A stretch of DNA of 64,000 bases. It comes from CAVWNR01 sp963756525 (GTDB taxonomy: Bacteria > Actinomycetota > Actinomycetes > Mycobacteriales > Jatrophihabitantaceae). The DNA is taken from contig CAVWNR010000001.1 in NCBI GenBank assembly GCA_963756525.1, positions 744,001 through 808,000 of the forward strand, read 5' to 3'. Of this stretch, positions 26,114 to 33,226 are shown piece after piece; position 1 is the stretch's first letter; every line of letters begins with the position of its first letter. The position numbers were made by a program, and so were the translations under genes. Under the pieces are notes generated by a model. The model did no database searches. It saw nothing but the letters and a program-made list of their open reading frames with translations, and was not told where the DNA came from.

Positions 26114-26683
26114 ATGGTGACCATGACGACTCGTGCGGAGATCGGCCGTCCGTTCACGGTGGACGATCTCGACGGCGCGCCGGATGACGGTCGGCGCTAC
26201 GAAATTATCGACGGGGAGCTTCTCGTGAGCCCCGCGCCGGGCTGGCCGCACCAGCAGGTCGTCGTGGCGTTGACGGTGCTCCTGCACTCAGGCTGCCCGC
26301 GCGACATGAGGGTTCTCGTTGCGCCGTTCGCTGTTCGGCCTGACGTATTCACCGAGCTTCAGCCGGACGTCGTGGTCGCTCGATACAGCGACCTCACCAT
26401 CCAGAACCTGCCGCGACCACCCTTGCTTGCGGTCGAGGTGATCTCGCCAAGCAGTCGACTGATCGACAGCACCCTCAAGCGGGCGGCTTACGCGCGACTC
26501 GGCGTCGCGTCGTTCTGGCTGGTCGATCCGGATCCGGAACTGCCGTCCCTCACCGTGTTTGAACTGGCCGAGGCCGAGTATCGCCAGATTGCGCAGATCC
26601 GCGGCAGCGAGCGCTTCGACGCGAAACTGCCATTCCCGGTCCGGGTCGTGCCGGCCGAGCTGGTCGCCGGCCTACTGCCCTGA
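26114..26683 (+). CDS. Uma2-family endonuclease-like protein
   Basis: A complete 189-residue Uma2 (DUF820) protein: YEIIDGELLVSPAPGWPHQQ, ELQPDVVVARYSDLT, PPLLAVEVISPSSRLID, a lysine in STLKRAAYARLGVASFWLVDP, and the C-terminal LPFPVRVVPAELV. The acidic residues and lysine follow the PD-(D/E)XK-like layout. Start at 26114, or the ATG at 26123. It is an intact relative of the frameshifted gene at 5120-5684 and shows what that C-terminus should look like. Its end overlaps the convergent methyltransferase by 12 nt. Confidence 0.85.
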   Translation: MVTMTTRAEIGRPFTVDDLDGAPDDGRRYEIIDGELLVSPAPGWPHQQVVVALTVLLHSGCPRDMRVLVAPFAVRPDVFTELQPDVVVARYSDLTIQNLPRPPLLAVEVISPSSRLIDSTLKRAAYARLGVASFWLVDPDPELPSLTVFELAEAEYRQIAQIRGSERFDAKLPFPVRVVPAELVAGLLP

Positions 26684-27472
26684 CGGCTCGCTCGGCTTCT
26701 CGCAGACGTAGATCGCCGTGCCGGGGAGCAGCGCTCCGCGTAGCGGCGACCACTGCCCCCACTCGTCGGTGAGCCCCGCCGGCCATTCCGGCTCGATGAG
26801 GTCGACCAGCCGGAGCCCCGCACCGACGATCTCCCGCACCCGATCGCCGAGGGTGCGGTGGTGCTCGGCGTAGCTCGGCTCGCCGTCCTCGTCGACCTCG
26901 ACGTAGGGCGTCCGATCGAAGTACGACACGGTCGCCGTGAGCCCGGCCGGGCCTGGATCGTCCGGGAAGGCCCACCGGATCGGGTGCGTCGCAGAGAAGA
27001 CCCAACGGCCGCCCGGACGCAGCACCCGCGCGACCTCCCGCATGACGCGCGCCGAGTCGGCGACGAACCCCACCGCGCCGAACGCCGTGAACGCGAGGTC
27101 GAACGAACGCGCGGCGAACGGCAGGAACTGCGCATCGGCCTGCACGAGCGGCACAACGACGCCGGTCCGTGCGGCGCCGGCGCGGGCGTGGCGCAGCATT
27201 CCCGCGGAGAGGTCGAAGGCGACCGGACGGGCGCCGCGCGTCGCGAGCCAGCGTGAGCACATCGCTGCGCCGCAGCCGACCTCGAGGACCCGCTTGCCGC
27301 GCACGCCCCCGAGCAGGCGCGCGTCCTGTTCGCGCAGCCGCTCCGGACACCACACGAAATCGGCGTCGCCGAGGAACGCGCCGTGCTCGGCGTGGTAGTC
27401 GTCGGCGTCGCCGTCCCACCAGCGACGGTTGGCGCGCACCGTCGACGCCCGGTCCGCCGGCTCCTCCGGCAC
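26672..27472 (-). CDS. Class I SAM-dependent methyltransferase
   Basis: A 266-residue cytosolic enzyme. The glycine-rich SAM loop is VLEVGCGAAMCSRWLATRG, the acidic end of strand 2 is VAFDLSAGMLRHA, motif II is ADAQFLPFAARSFDLAFTAF and motif III follows (EVARVLRPGGRWVFSATHP). The N-terminal NRRWWDGDADDYHAEHGAFL is typical of a large actinobacterial family of unknown substrate. The start at 27472 sits 15 bp from a perfect inverted repeat. There is no partner gene that suggests the methyl acceptor. Confidence 0.88.
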   Translation of the reverse strand: MPEEPADRASTVRANRRWWDGDADDYHAEHGAFLGDADFVWCPERLREQDARLLGGVRGKRVLEVGCGAAMCSRWLATRGARPVAFDLSAGMLRHARAGAARTGVVVPLVQADAQFLPFAARSFDLAFTAFGAVGFVADSARVMREVARVLRPGGRWVFSATHPIRWAFPDDPGPAGLTATVSYFDRTPYVEVDEDGEPSYAEHHRTLGDRVREIVGAGLRLVDLIEPEWPAGLTDEWGQWSPLRGALLPGTAIYVCEKPSEPSGQ

Positions 27473-27486
27473 CGAAACCCCTCCTC

Positions 27487-27539
27487 GAGTTGATGTTGGA
27501 CTTGTGGCTGATATTCAGCCACAAGTCCAACATCAACTC
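27487..27539. repeat. Perfect 25-bp inverted repeat with a 3-nt loop
   Basis: The 25 bases at 27487-27511 are the exact reverse complement of 27515-27539, separated by TAT. Arm composition is about half A/T, clearly poorer in GC than the surrounding genes. It lies in the 92-bp gap between two minus-strand genes, after the flavoprotein stop and before the methyltransferase start. No T-run follows on either strand, so it is not a textbook intrinsic terminator. A terminator, RNA stabiliser or a dispersed palindromic repeat are all possible. Confidence 0.9.
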
Positions 27540-27564
27540 ACCCGTCGAGCCCGTCGAGCCGGCG

Positions 27565-29223
27565 TCAACCGACCGCGGCGGCTGCCGCGCGGCCGGCGAC
27601 CCGGCCGGAGAAGAGGCAGCCGCCGAGGAACGTCCCCTCGAGCGCCCGGTATCCGTGCATCCCGCCGCCACCGAATCCCGCGACCTCGCCCGCGGCGTAG
27701 AGACCGGGCAGCGGCTGTCCGCCCGGGCGCAGCGCCCGGGCCGACAGATCGGTCTCCAGTCCGCCGAGCGTCTTGCGGGTGAGGACGTGCAGCCGCACAG
27801 CGATCAGGTCGTCGGCGCCGTCGAGCAGCCGATGCGGCTTGACGACGCGCGTGAGCCGGTCACCGAGGTAGCGGCGGGCGGCGTGCGTGGCGACGATCTG
27901 CGGGTCCTTGCCGAAGCGCGCGTCCACCTGCAGGTCACGCTCCTCGACGGTGCGCCGCAACTCCTCGGCGTCGATGAGCTCCTCGCCGGCCAGCCGGTTC
28001 ATCGCAGCCACCAGGTCGGGCAGGTTGCGGCGCACCAGAAAGTCCTCGCCGCGGTCGAGGAACGCCCGCACCGGGCCGGTCGGGCCGCCGCCGCGCGCTC
28101 GAGCCAGCAACAGCCGGATGTCCCGGCCGGTGAGGTCAGGGTTCTGCTCCGAACCCGACAGCGCGAACTCGGTGGCTATGGTGCGCCGGTCGAGCAAGAA
28201 CCACGAGTGGGCGTAGCCGGAGCAGGTGATCTGCCGCAGGGCGCCGAGCGCGTCAAAACCCGGGTACAGCGGTGGCGGCAGCCGCCGGCCATGGGCGTCG
28301 AGCCACAGTGGCGACGGCCCGGAGAGGATGCGGATGCCGTGCCGCGTCCAGACCGGCGAATGGTTGATCACACCTTCCGGGTAGTGCCACATCCGGTCGG
28401 CGTTGACCAGGCTGGCCCCGGCCCGCCGGCTCGCCTCGAGCATCAGCCCGTCGACGTGGTCCGGAACGCCGGAGAGCATCCGCGCCGGGGGAGCGCCCCA
28501 GTCGGCGGGCCAATTGCGGCGCACGAGATCGTGGTTGGCGCCGATGCCGCCGGAGGTCACCACGACCGCCTCGGCGCTCAGCGCGAACCCGCCGGTGACC
28601 TGCCGCGAGCTCGGCACGCCGCGTGCCACCGTGGACGGCGCGAGCAACTCGCCCTCGACGCCGGTGACCGCGCCCCCGGTGACGGTGAGGCCGGTGACCC
28701 GGTGCCGGAACCGCAGCTGCACCAGACCGCGCGCCGCCGCGTCGCGGACCCGCCGCTCGAACGGCTCGACCAGGCCCGGCCCGGTGCCCCAGACGACGTG
28801 GAACCGCGGTACCGAGTTGCCGTGCGCGCCCGCCGCGCCGACCGGGTAGCCGCCCCGCTCGGCCCACTGGACGATCGGGAACCATCGCACCCCCATGGCG
28901 TGCAGCCACGAGCGCTTCTCACCCGCGGCGAAGTCCACGTAGGCCTCCGCCCAGGCCCGCGGCCAGTGATCCTCGGCCCGGTCGAACGCGGCGGAGCCCA
29001 GCCAGTCGGCGAGCGCCAGCTCGGCCGAGTCGCGGACGCCCAGTCGACGCTGTTCGGGGGAGTTGACCAGCAGCAGACCACCGAACGACCAGAACGCCTG
29101 GCCGCCGAGCGACGCCTCGGGCTCCTGATCGAGCAGGATCACACGGCGGCCGGCGTCAGCCAGCTCCGCGGTGGCGACCAGCCCGGCCAGCCCGGCACCT
29201 ACGACGATGACGTCGGCGTCCAT
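27565..29223 (-). CDS. FAD-binding dehydrogenase (KstD/fumarate reductase-like flavoprotein)
   Basis: A 552-residue FAD enzyme of the FAD_binding_2 family. ATG 29223 starts directly with the Rossmann motif DADVIVVGAGLAGLVATAEL and the acidic strand end VILLDQEPE. Downstream are GGQAFWSFGGLLLV, VVVTSGGIGANHDLVRRNWP and the FAD-closing C-terminus LPGLYAAGEVAGFGGGGMHG. The layout matches actinobacterial FAD-binding dehydrogenases related to 3-ketosteroid delta-1-dehydrogenases; whether the substrate is a steroid cannot be told. The 55-residue upward extension to 29388 would overlap the rpsA promoter and is rejected. Confidence 0.9.
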   Translation of the reverse strand: MDADVIVVGAGLAGLVATAELADAGRRVILLDQEPEASLGGQAFWSFGGLLLVNSPEQRRLGVRDSAELALADWLGSAAFDRAEDHWPRAWAEAYVDFAAGEKRSWLHAMGVRWFPIVQWAERGGYPVGAAGAHGNSVPRFHVVWGTGPGLVEPFERRVRDAAARGLVQLRFRHRVTGLTVTGGAVTGVEGELLAPSTVARGVPSSRQVTGGFALSAEAVVVTSGGIGANHDLVRRNWPADWGAPPARMLSGVPDHVDGLMLEASRRAGASLVNADRMWHYPEGVINHSPVWTRHGIRILSGPSPLWLDAHGRRLPPPLYPGFDALGALRQITCSGYAHSWFLLDRRTIATEFALSGSEQNPDLTGRDIRLLLARARGGGPTGPVRAFLDRGEDFLVRRNLPDLVAAMNRLAGEELIDAEELRRTVEERDLQVDARFGKDPQIVATHAARRYLGDRLTRVVKPHRLLDGADDLIAVRLHVLTRKTLGGLETDLSARALRPGGQPLPGLYAAGEVAGFGGGGMHGYRALEGTFLGGCLFSGRVAGRAAAAAVG

Positions 29224-29287
29224 GGGCGCACCGTAGCCGGTCGTCCGAGATACGGTGGCCGCGACCGGCGGCCGGCGAGGCCCCGCG

Positions 29288-29317
29288 TTGACCTTGCGAC
29301 GGGGTTGTCCGTATTCT
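29288..29317 (+). promoter_or_regulatory. Probable vegetative promoter of rpsA
   Basis: TTGACC at 29288-29293 and TATTCT at 29312-29317 are separated by 18 bp, close to the consensus for the principal sigma factor. They lie about 165 bp upstream of the rpsA ATG in a 260-bp gap that holds no other gene, implying a long 5' leader. A long leader would fit the autoregulation known for S1 in other bacteria. Confidence 0.65.
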
Positions 29318-29483
29318 GTGGGGTGCGTCGCAGCGCCTGCGTGCCTCAACAGGGTGCAGGCCACGCTCGTCATGCACGTTTCCCGCACATTCGCCCGGCC
29401 CCGAAAGCCGGCGGAGGCTCGGCACGTTCACCGGCGAAAGGGCTCTGCAGCGTGCCGCTACGAGCTTTGGAATCCACCACTAC

Positions 29484-30947
29484 ATGACGTCCACCGTGCA
29501 AGCCCCGACGCAGACCCCCACAGTGCCACACGTCGCAGTGAACGACATCGGCTCGGCCGACGACTTCCTCGCCGCGATCGACCAGACCATCAAATACTTC
29601 AACGACGGCGACATCGTCGAGGGCACCATCGTCAAGGTCGATCGGGACGAGGTGCTGCTCGACATCGGCTACAAGACCGAGGGCGTCATCCCCTCGCGTG
29701 AGCTTTCCATCAAACACGACGTCGACCCCAACGAGGTCGTCTCCGTCGGCGACGAGGTCGAGGCCCTGGTCCTTCAGAAAGAGGACAAGGAAGGCCGGCT
29801 GATCCTGTCCAAAAAGCGCGCGCAGTACGAGCGGGCGTGGGGCACGATCGAGGCCAAGAAGGAGAACGACGAGGTCGTCGAGGGCACGGTGATCGAGGTC
29901 GTCAAGGGCGGCCTGATCCTCGACATCGGCCTGCGCGGCTTCCTGCCGGCGTCGCTGGTCGAGATGCGGCGGGTCCGCGACCTGCAGCCCTACGTCGGCA
30001 AGACGCTCGAGGCCAAGATCATCGAGCTGGACAAGAACCGGAACAACGTCGTGCTGTCCCGCCGGGCGTGGCTGGAGCAGACCCAGTCCGAGGTGCGCAG
30101 CGAGTTCCTCAACAAGCTGGCCAAGGGCCAGGTGCGCACCGGCGTGGTCTCCTCGATCGTGAACTTCGGCGCGTTCGTCGACCTCGGCGGCGTGGACGGC
30201 CTGGTGCACGTCTCGGAACTCTCCTGGAAGCACATCGACCACCCGTCCGAGGTCGTCGAGGTCGGCCAGGACGTCACCGTCGAGGTCCTCGACATCGACC
30301 TCGACCGCGAGCGGGTCTCGCTGTCGCTTAAGGCGACGCAGGAAGACCCGTGGCGGCAGTTCGCCCGCACCCATCAGATCGGACAGGTTGTTCCCGGCCG
30401 GGTCACCAAGCTGGTGCCCTTCGGGGCGTTCGTCCGGGTCCAGGACGGCATCGAGGGCCTGGTGCACATCTCCGAGCTCGCCGAGCGGCACGTCGAGATC
30501 CCCGAGCAGGTCGTCCAGGTCGGTGACGAGCTGCTGGTCAAGGTCATCGACATCGACCTGGAGCGGCGCCGGATATCGCTGTCGCTCAAGCAGGCCAACG
30601 AGGGGCAGCTCACCGAGGAGCACTTCGACCCGGCGCAGTACGGCATGGAAGCCCAGTACGACGACAAGGGGAACTACATCTACCCCGAGGGCTTCGACCC
30701 GGACACCCAGGAGTGGCTGCCCGGCTACGACGAGCAGCGCGAGGCGTGGGAGAAGCGCTACGCCGCCGCGCGCGAGCGGTTCGACGCGCACCGGCGCCAG
30801 CTGGCCGACGCGCAGAAGGCCGACGCCGACGCCGCGGTCGAGTCCGGCGAGGCCACGTCCTACAGCTCCACCCCCGCGGAGGAGAACGGCACACTGGCCA
30901 GCGACGAGGCGCTCGCCGCCCTCCGGGAGCGGCTGGCCGGTCGCTGA
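29484..30947 (+). CDS. rpsA: 30S ribosomal protein S1
   Basis: A 487-residue protein with four S1 RNA-binding repeats: GDIVEGTIVKVDRDEVLLDI near residue 50, then VVEGTVIEVVKGGLILDIGL, RTGVVSSIVNFGAFVDLGGV and VVPGRVTKLVPFGAFVRVQD. These are the four-repeat actinobacterial form rather than the six-repeat form of enterobacteria. The acidic Ala/Glu-rich tail is variable. The ATG at 29484 has only a weak upstream purine stretch, not unusual for rpsA. The role is mRNA binding and initiation on the small subunit. coaE follows 88 bp downstream, the conserved actinobacterial order. Confidence 0.96.
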   Translation: MTSTVQAPTQTPTVPHVAVNDIGSADDFLAAIDQTIKYFNDGDIVEGTIVKVDRDEVLLDIGYKTEGVIPSRELSIKHDVDPNEVVSVGDEVEALVLQKEDKEGRLILSKKRAQYERAWGTIEAKKENDEVVEGTVIEVVKGGLILDIGLRGFLPASLVEMRRVRDLQPYVGKTLEAKIIELDKNRNNVVLSRRAWLEQTQSEVRSEFLNKLAKGQVRTGVVSSIVNFGAFVDLGGVDGLVHVSELSWKHIDHPSEVVEVGQDVTVEVLDIDLDRERVSLSLKATQEDPWRQFARTHQIGQVVPGRVTKLVPFGAFVRVQDGIEGLVHISELAERHVEIPEQVVQVGDELLVKVIDIDLERRRISLSLKQANEGQLTEEHFDPAQYGMEAQYDDKGNYIYPEGFDPDTQEWLPGYDEQREAWEKRYAAARERFDAHRRQLADAQKADADAAVESGEATSYSSTPAEENGTLASDEALAALRERLAGR

Positions 30948-31035
30948 GCCGCGCGGGCAGGTCCCTACTCGCGGCGGGGCGTCCCGCTAGCGCTCATCGC
31001 GCTGCTGGTTGCGTCGTAGCCGATAGCGTGGAGCC

Positions 31036-31650
31036 ATGAAGATCGGATTGACCGGCGGGGTCGGCGCGGGGAAGTCGACGGTGGCGGGCATGCTCGCCGA
31101 GCGGGGCGCCGTTGTCATCGATGCCGACGCGATTGCCCGCGAGGTCGTGCGGCGGGGGACGCCGGGATTCGACGCCGTGGTGGCGCGCTTCGGCGACCAG
31201 GTCGTCCAACCCGACGGCGAGCTGGATCGGGCGCGCCTGGGCCAGCTGGTCTTCGCCGACCCGGTTGCCCGCGCCGACCTCGAGGCGATCGTCCACCCGC
31301 TCGTCGCGTCGCGTTCCGCGCAACTCATGAACGCCGCTGCGGACGGCAGCGTGCTCGTCTACGACGTACCGCTGCTCGTCGAGAACGATCTCGCCGGCGG
31401 CTTCCACGTCGTGGTGGTCGTCGAGGCCGGCCCAGACACCCGGCTGCGACGGCTCGCCGAGCGGGGCCTTACCAAGGAGCAGGCATGGGCCCGCATGGCC
31501 GCGCAGGCGACCGACGAGCAGCGGCGCGCCGTCGCAGACATCGTCGTCACCAACGACGGCAGCCGAGCCGATCTCGAGGGCCAGGTCGCTGATCTCTGGC
31601 ACCGGTTGACCGCACCGGCCACAACGACCAGCACGAGTGGTCCGGTTTGA
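31036..31650 (+). CDS. coaE: Dephospho-CoA kinase
   Basis: A 204-residue kinase for the last step of coenzyme A synthesis. The P-loop GLTGGVGAGKST is at the N-terminus, VIDADAIAREVV supplies the catalytic aspartate, VYDVPLLVEN is the characteristic motif, and the lid follows (RLAERGLTKEQAWARMAAQ). Mycobacterial CoaE carries an extra C-terminal GrpB-like domain; this protein lacks it and is the plain single-domain form. Confidence 0.96.
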   Translation: MKIGLTGGVGAGKSTVAGMLAERGAVVIDADAIAREVVRRGTPGFDAVVARFGDQVVQPDGELDRARLGQLVFADPVARADLEAIVHPLVASRSAQLMNAAADGSVLVYDVPLLVENDLAGGFHVVVVVEAGPDTRLRRLAERGLTKEQAWARMAAQATDEQRRAVADIVVTNDGSRADLEGQVADLWHRLTAPATTTSTSGPV

Positions 31651-31711
31651 ACCGGCTCTGCGGCATCGGATAGAGTCATCGGCCGGTACGCGATGACGAG
31701 TCGGGTGCCTC

Positions 31712-31784
31712 GCGGACGTAGCGCAGCTGGTAGCGCATCACCTTGCCAAGGTGAGGGTCGCGGGTTCGAATCCCGTCGTCCGCT
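31712..31784 (+). tRNA. tRNA-Gly(GCC)
   Basis: Complete cloverleaf: acceptor GCGGACG/CGTCCGC, anticodon stem TCACC/GGTGA with loop TTGCCAA (anticodon GCC), and T-arm GCGGG-TTCGAAT-CCCGT with one G-T pair at its end. Discriminator T, no encoded CCA. First of three tRNAs within 300 bp. Confidence 0.97.
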
Positions 31785-31821
31785 CGGACTACGCCAGTAC
31801 GACCGGTCCTCCGGCACGCAC

Positions 31822-31893
31822 GGCGGCGTGGCCGAGTGGCTTAGGCAAGGGCCTGCAAAGCCCTGTACGCGGGTTCGATTCCCGCCGCCGCCT
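31822..31893 (+). tRNA. tRNA-Cys(GCA)
   Basis: Complete cloverleaf: acceptor GGCGGCG/CGCCGCC, anticodon stem AGGGC/GCCCT with loop CTGCAAA (anticodon GCA), T-arm GCGGG-TTCGATT-CCCGC. No encoded CCA. Confidence 0.97.
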
Positions 31894-31936
31894 CCACATG
31901 ACCCATAACCATCGCCGACCGGGCGGTGCGAATAGC

Positions 31937-32011
31937 GGGCGCTTAGCTCAGTGGGAGAGCGCTACCTTGACACGGTAGAGGCCACTGGTTCAATCCCAGT
32001 AGCGCCCACCA
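31937..32011 (+). tRNA. tRNA-Val(GAC)
   Basis: Complete cloverleaf: acceptor GGGCGCT/AGCGCCC, anticodon stem CTACC/GGTAG with loop TTGACAC (anticodon GAC), T-arm ACTGG-TTCAATC-CCAGT, and CCA encoded (32009-32011). It is the last housekeeping gene before the accessory region. Confidence 0.97.
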
Positions 32012-32431
32012 CGAAGGTCCCCAGATTCCGGGGCTACGGTGTGACAGTATTCGCAGCCAATGCTCATTTGTTGCTCATTTGTTGCTAGTGTTCAATGCGG
32101 AAACAGGCGCGTAGTGGATGGCATGAGGCGTCGCGCGGCGGCATGGCGCGGCACGGTGGCGCCCGTGGAGCCGACTCTCGGCTCATGCCGCTGGCCACCC
32201 TGTGGGCCGACTGACTGCAAATCGGCGGGCCGCACCGCAACCGTACTAACGGGTCTGGACGTCCGCCTCGCGCTCAGCGCGAGGTAGCCGGACCAGCACT
32301 CCACCGAGATGTGAGAGCTTGCGCCGGAGCTGCCCCGGTTGCGGATCGGCTTACAGTCCCTGATCGTCGGGCGGGCACTCGATGACTCGGCGGGTCGGTT
32401 TCTGCAGCTGGGCGTCGAGGCGCGATTCGAG
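32012..32431. other. Gene-free gap after the tRNA cluster
   Basis: No convincing gene in 420 bp. At 32061-32086 an 11-bp unit (TGCTCATTTGT) is repeated twice and then begun a third time, in locally AT-rich DNA unlike the flanks. No copy of the tRNA-Val 3' end could be found by eye elsewhere in the window, so an attachment site is not shown. Confidence 0.5.
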
Positions 32432-33106
32432 TCACAGGCGGATCCCGGACAGGTCGCTGAAGGCTTGGTGCGCGACGGCAGGGTCGCGGGTTTCGGCGGC
32501 GCGGATGAGCGTCAGTTGGGCCTGGCCCACCGAGACCGGCTCGATCGGTTCGGGCAGGTTCAGCAGTCCGATGCGCAGGACGTGCACGGTGTTCTCGACG
32601 CAGCGCAGCAGCGGCTTGTTCGTGCTGTGTCGCGGGAGCTGTTCGTAGAATTCGGCGTCGGCGAGGATGAGCGCGGGCAGGTTGTAGGGGTCGCCGGCCT
32701 GCATGAAACGACCGTGCGCCTGACGCATCGCGTCGATGGTGGTCTGCGGGACGCCGGCGGTGACGACCTCGACGGCGAGGGCGCGGTAGACGGTGACCCA
32801 GGCCGTCATCGCGTTGATCGTCTCCTCGCGGTCGATGACGGCGACGCGGGTGTAGCGGGCGGCGGCGAATTCCACCACGCCGATCTCGCGCAGCCGCAGC
32901 AGCGCCTCGCGGACCGGGGTCCGGGACACCCCGAGCTGCGCGGCGAGTTCCAGGTCGTGCAGGTGCTCGCCACCGCGCAGGTCCCCGCGCTGGATCGCGT
33001 CGAGGATTTGCTCGTACACGGTGTTTCCCACGCTGACCGGCGGCACCTGGGGCATGGGAGCGAGCCGGAACGCGGGTATCGCGGCGGAGGCTGATGTGGC
33101 AGTCAC
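32432..33106 (-). CDS. GntR-family transcriptional regulator (FCD type)
   Basis: A 224-residue regulator. The N-terminal winged HTH reads VYEQILDAIQRGDLRGGEHL and LAAQLGVSRTPVREALLRLREIGVVE, the GntR hallmark. The C-terminal helical domain is FCD-like, with histidine/aspartate positions (MRQAHGRFMQAGD, ADAEFYEQLPRHS, QAFSDLSG) that could bind a metal or carboxylate ligand. It starts at 33106 and is divergent from the giant surface-protein gene with a 120-bp shared gap, so it is a natural candidate regulator of that gene. The ligand is unknown. Confidence 0.9.
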   Translation of the reverse strand: MTATSASAAIPAFRLAPMPQVPPVSVGNTVYEQILDAIQRGDLRGGEHLHDLELAAQLGVSRTPVREALLRLREIGVVEFAAARYTRVAVIDREETINAMTAWVTVYRALAVEVVTAGVPQTTIDAMRQAHGRFMQAGDPYNLPALILADAEFYEQLPRHSTNKPLLRCVENTVHVLRIGLLNLPEPIEPVSVGQAQLTLIRAAETRDPAVAHQAFSDLSGIRL

Positions 33107-33138
33107 GGTAGGCAGAGCCTACTAGACGCCAATCGATC

Positions 33139-33146
33139 GGTATGCC
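33139..33146. promoter_or_regulatory. Candidate GntR operator in the divergent gap
   Basis: GGTATGCC is a near-palindrome close to the T-GGTATACC-A type site bound by many FCD GntR regulators. It lies in the 120-bp gap between the regulator and the surface-protein gene. One short near-match is weak evidence. Confidence 0.22.
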
Positions 33147-33226
33147 AGTATATGGGCCTCAGGGCCGGGCGCCTGTCGCGATGACAGGTGAGGCAGCGAG
33201 GCCTGCCGCGCGGAGAGGCGAAATTG

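Noticed and set aside
27169..29487. A 772-codon plus-strand open frame
   Set aside because: It is antisense to the methyltransferase and the FAD dehydrogenase, Arg/Pro/Ala-rich, and typical of GC-rich shadow frames.
31937..32011. tRNA-Val 3' end as a proven attachment site
   Set aside because: No direct repeat of the tRNA end was found in the remaining 32 kb; the island idea rests only on gene content.
32061..32086. Tandem 11-mers as the start of a CRISPR array or attachment site
   Set aside because: Only two full units without spacers, and no matching copy elsewhere in the window. No CRISPR array or cas gene was seen anywhere.
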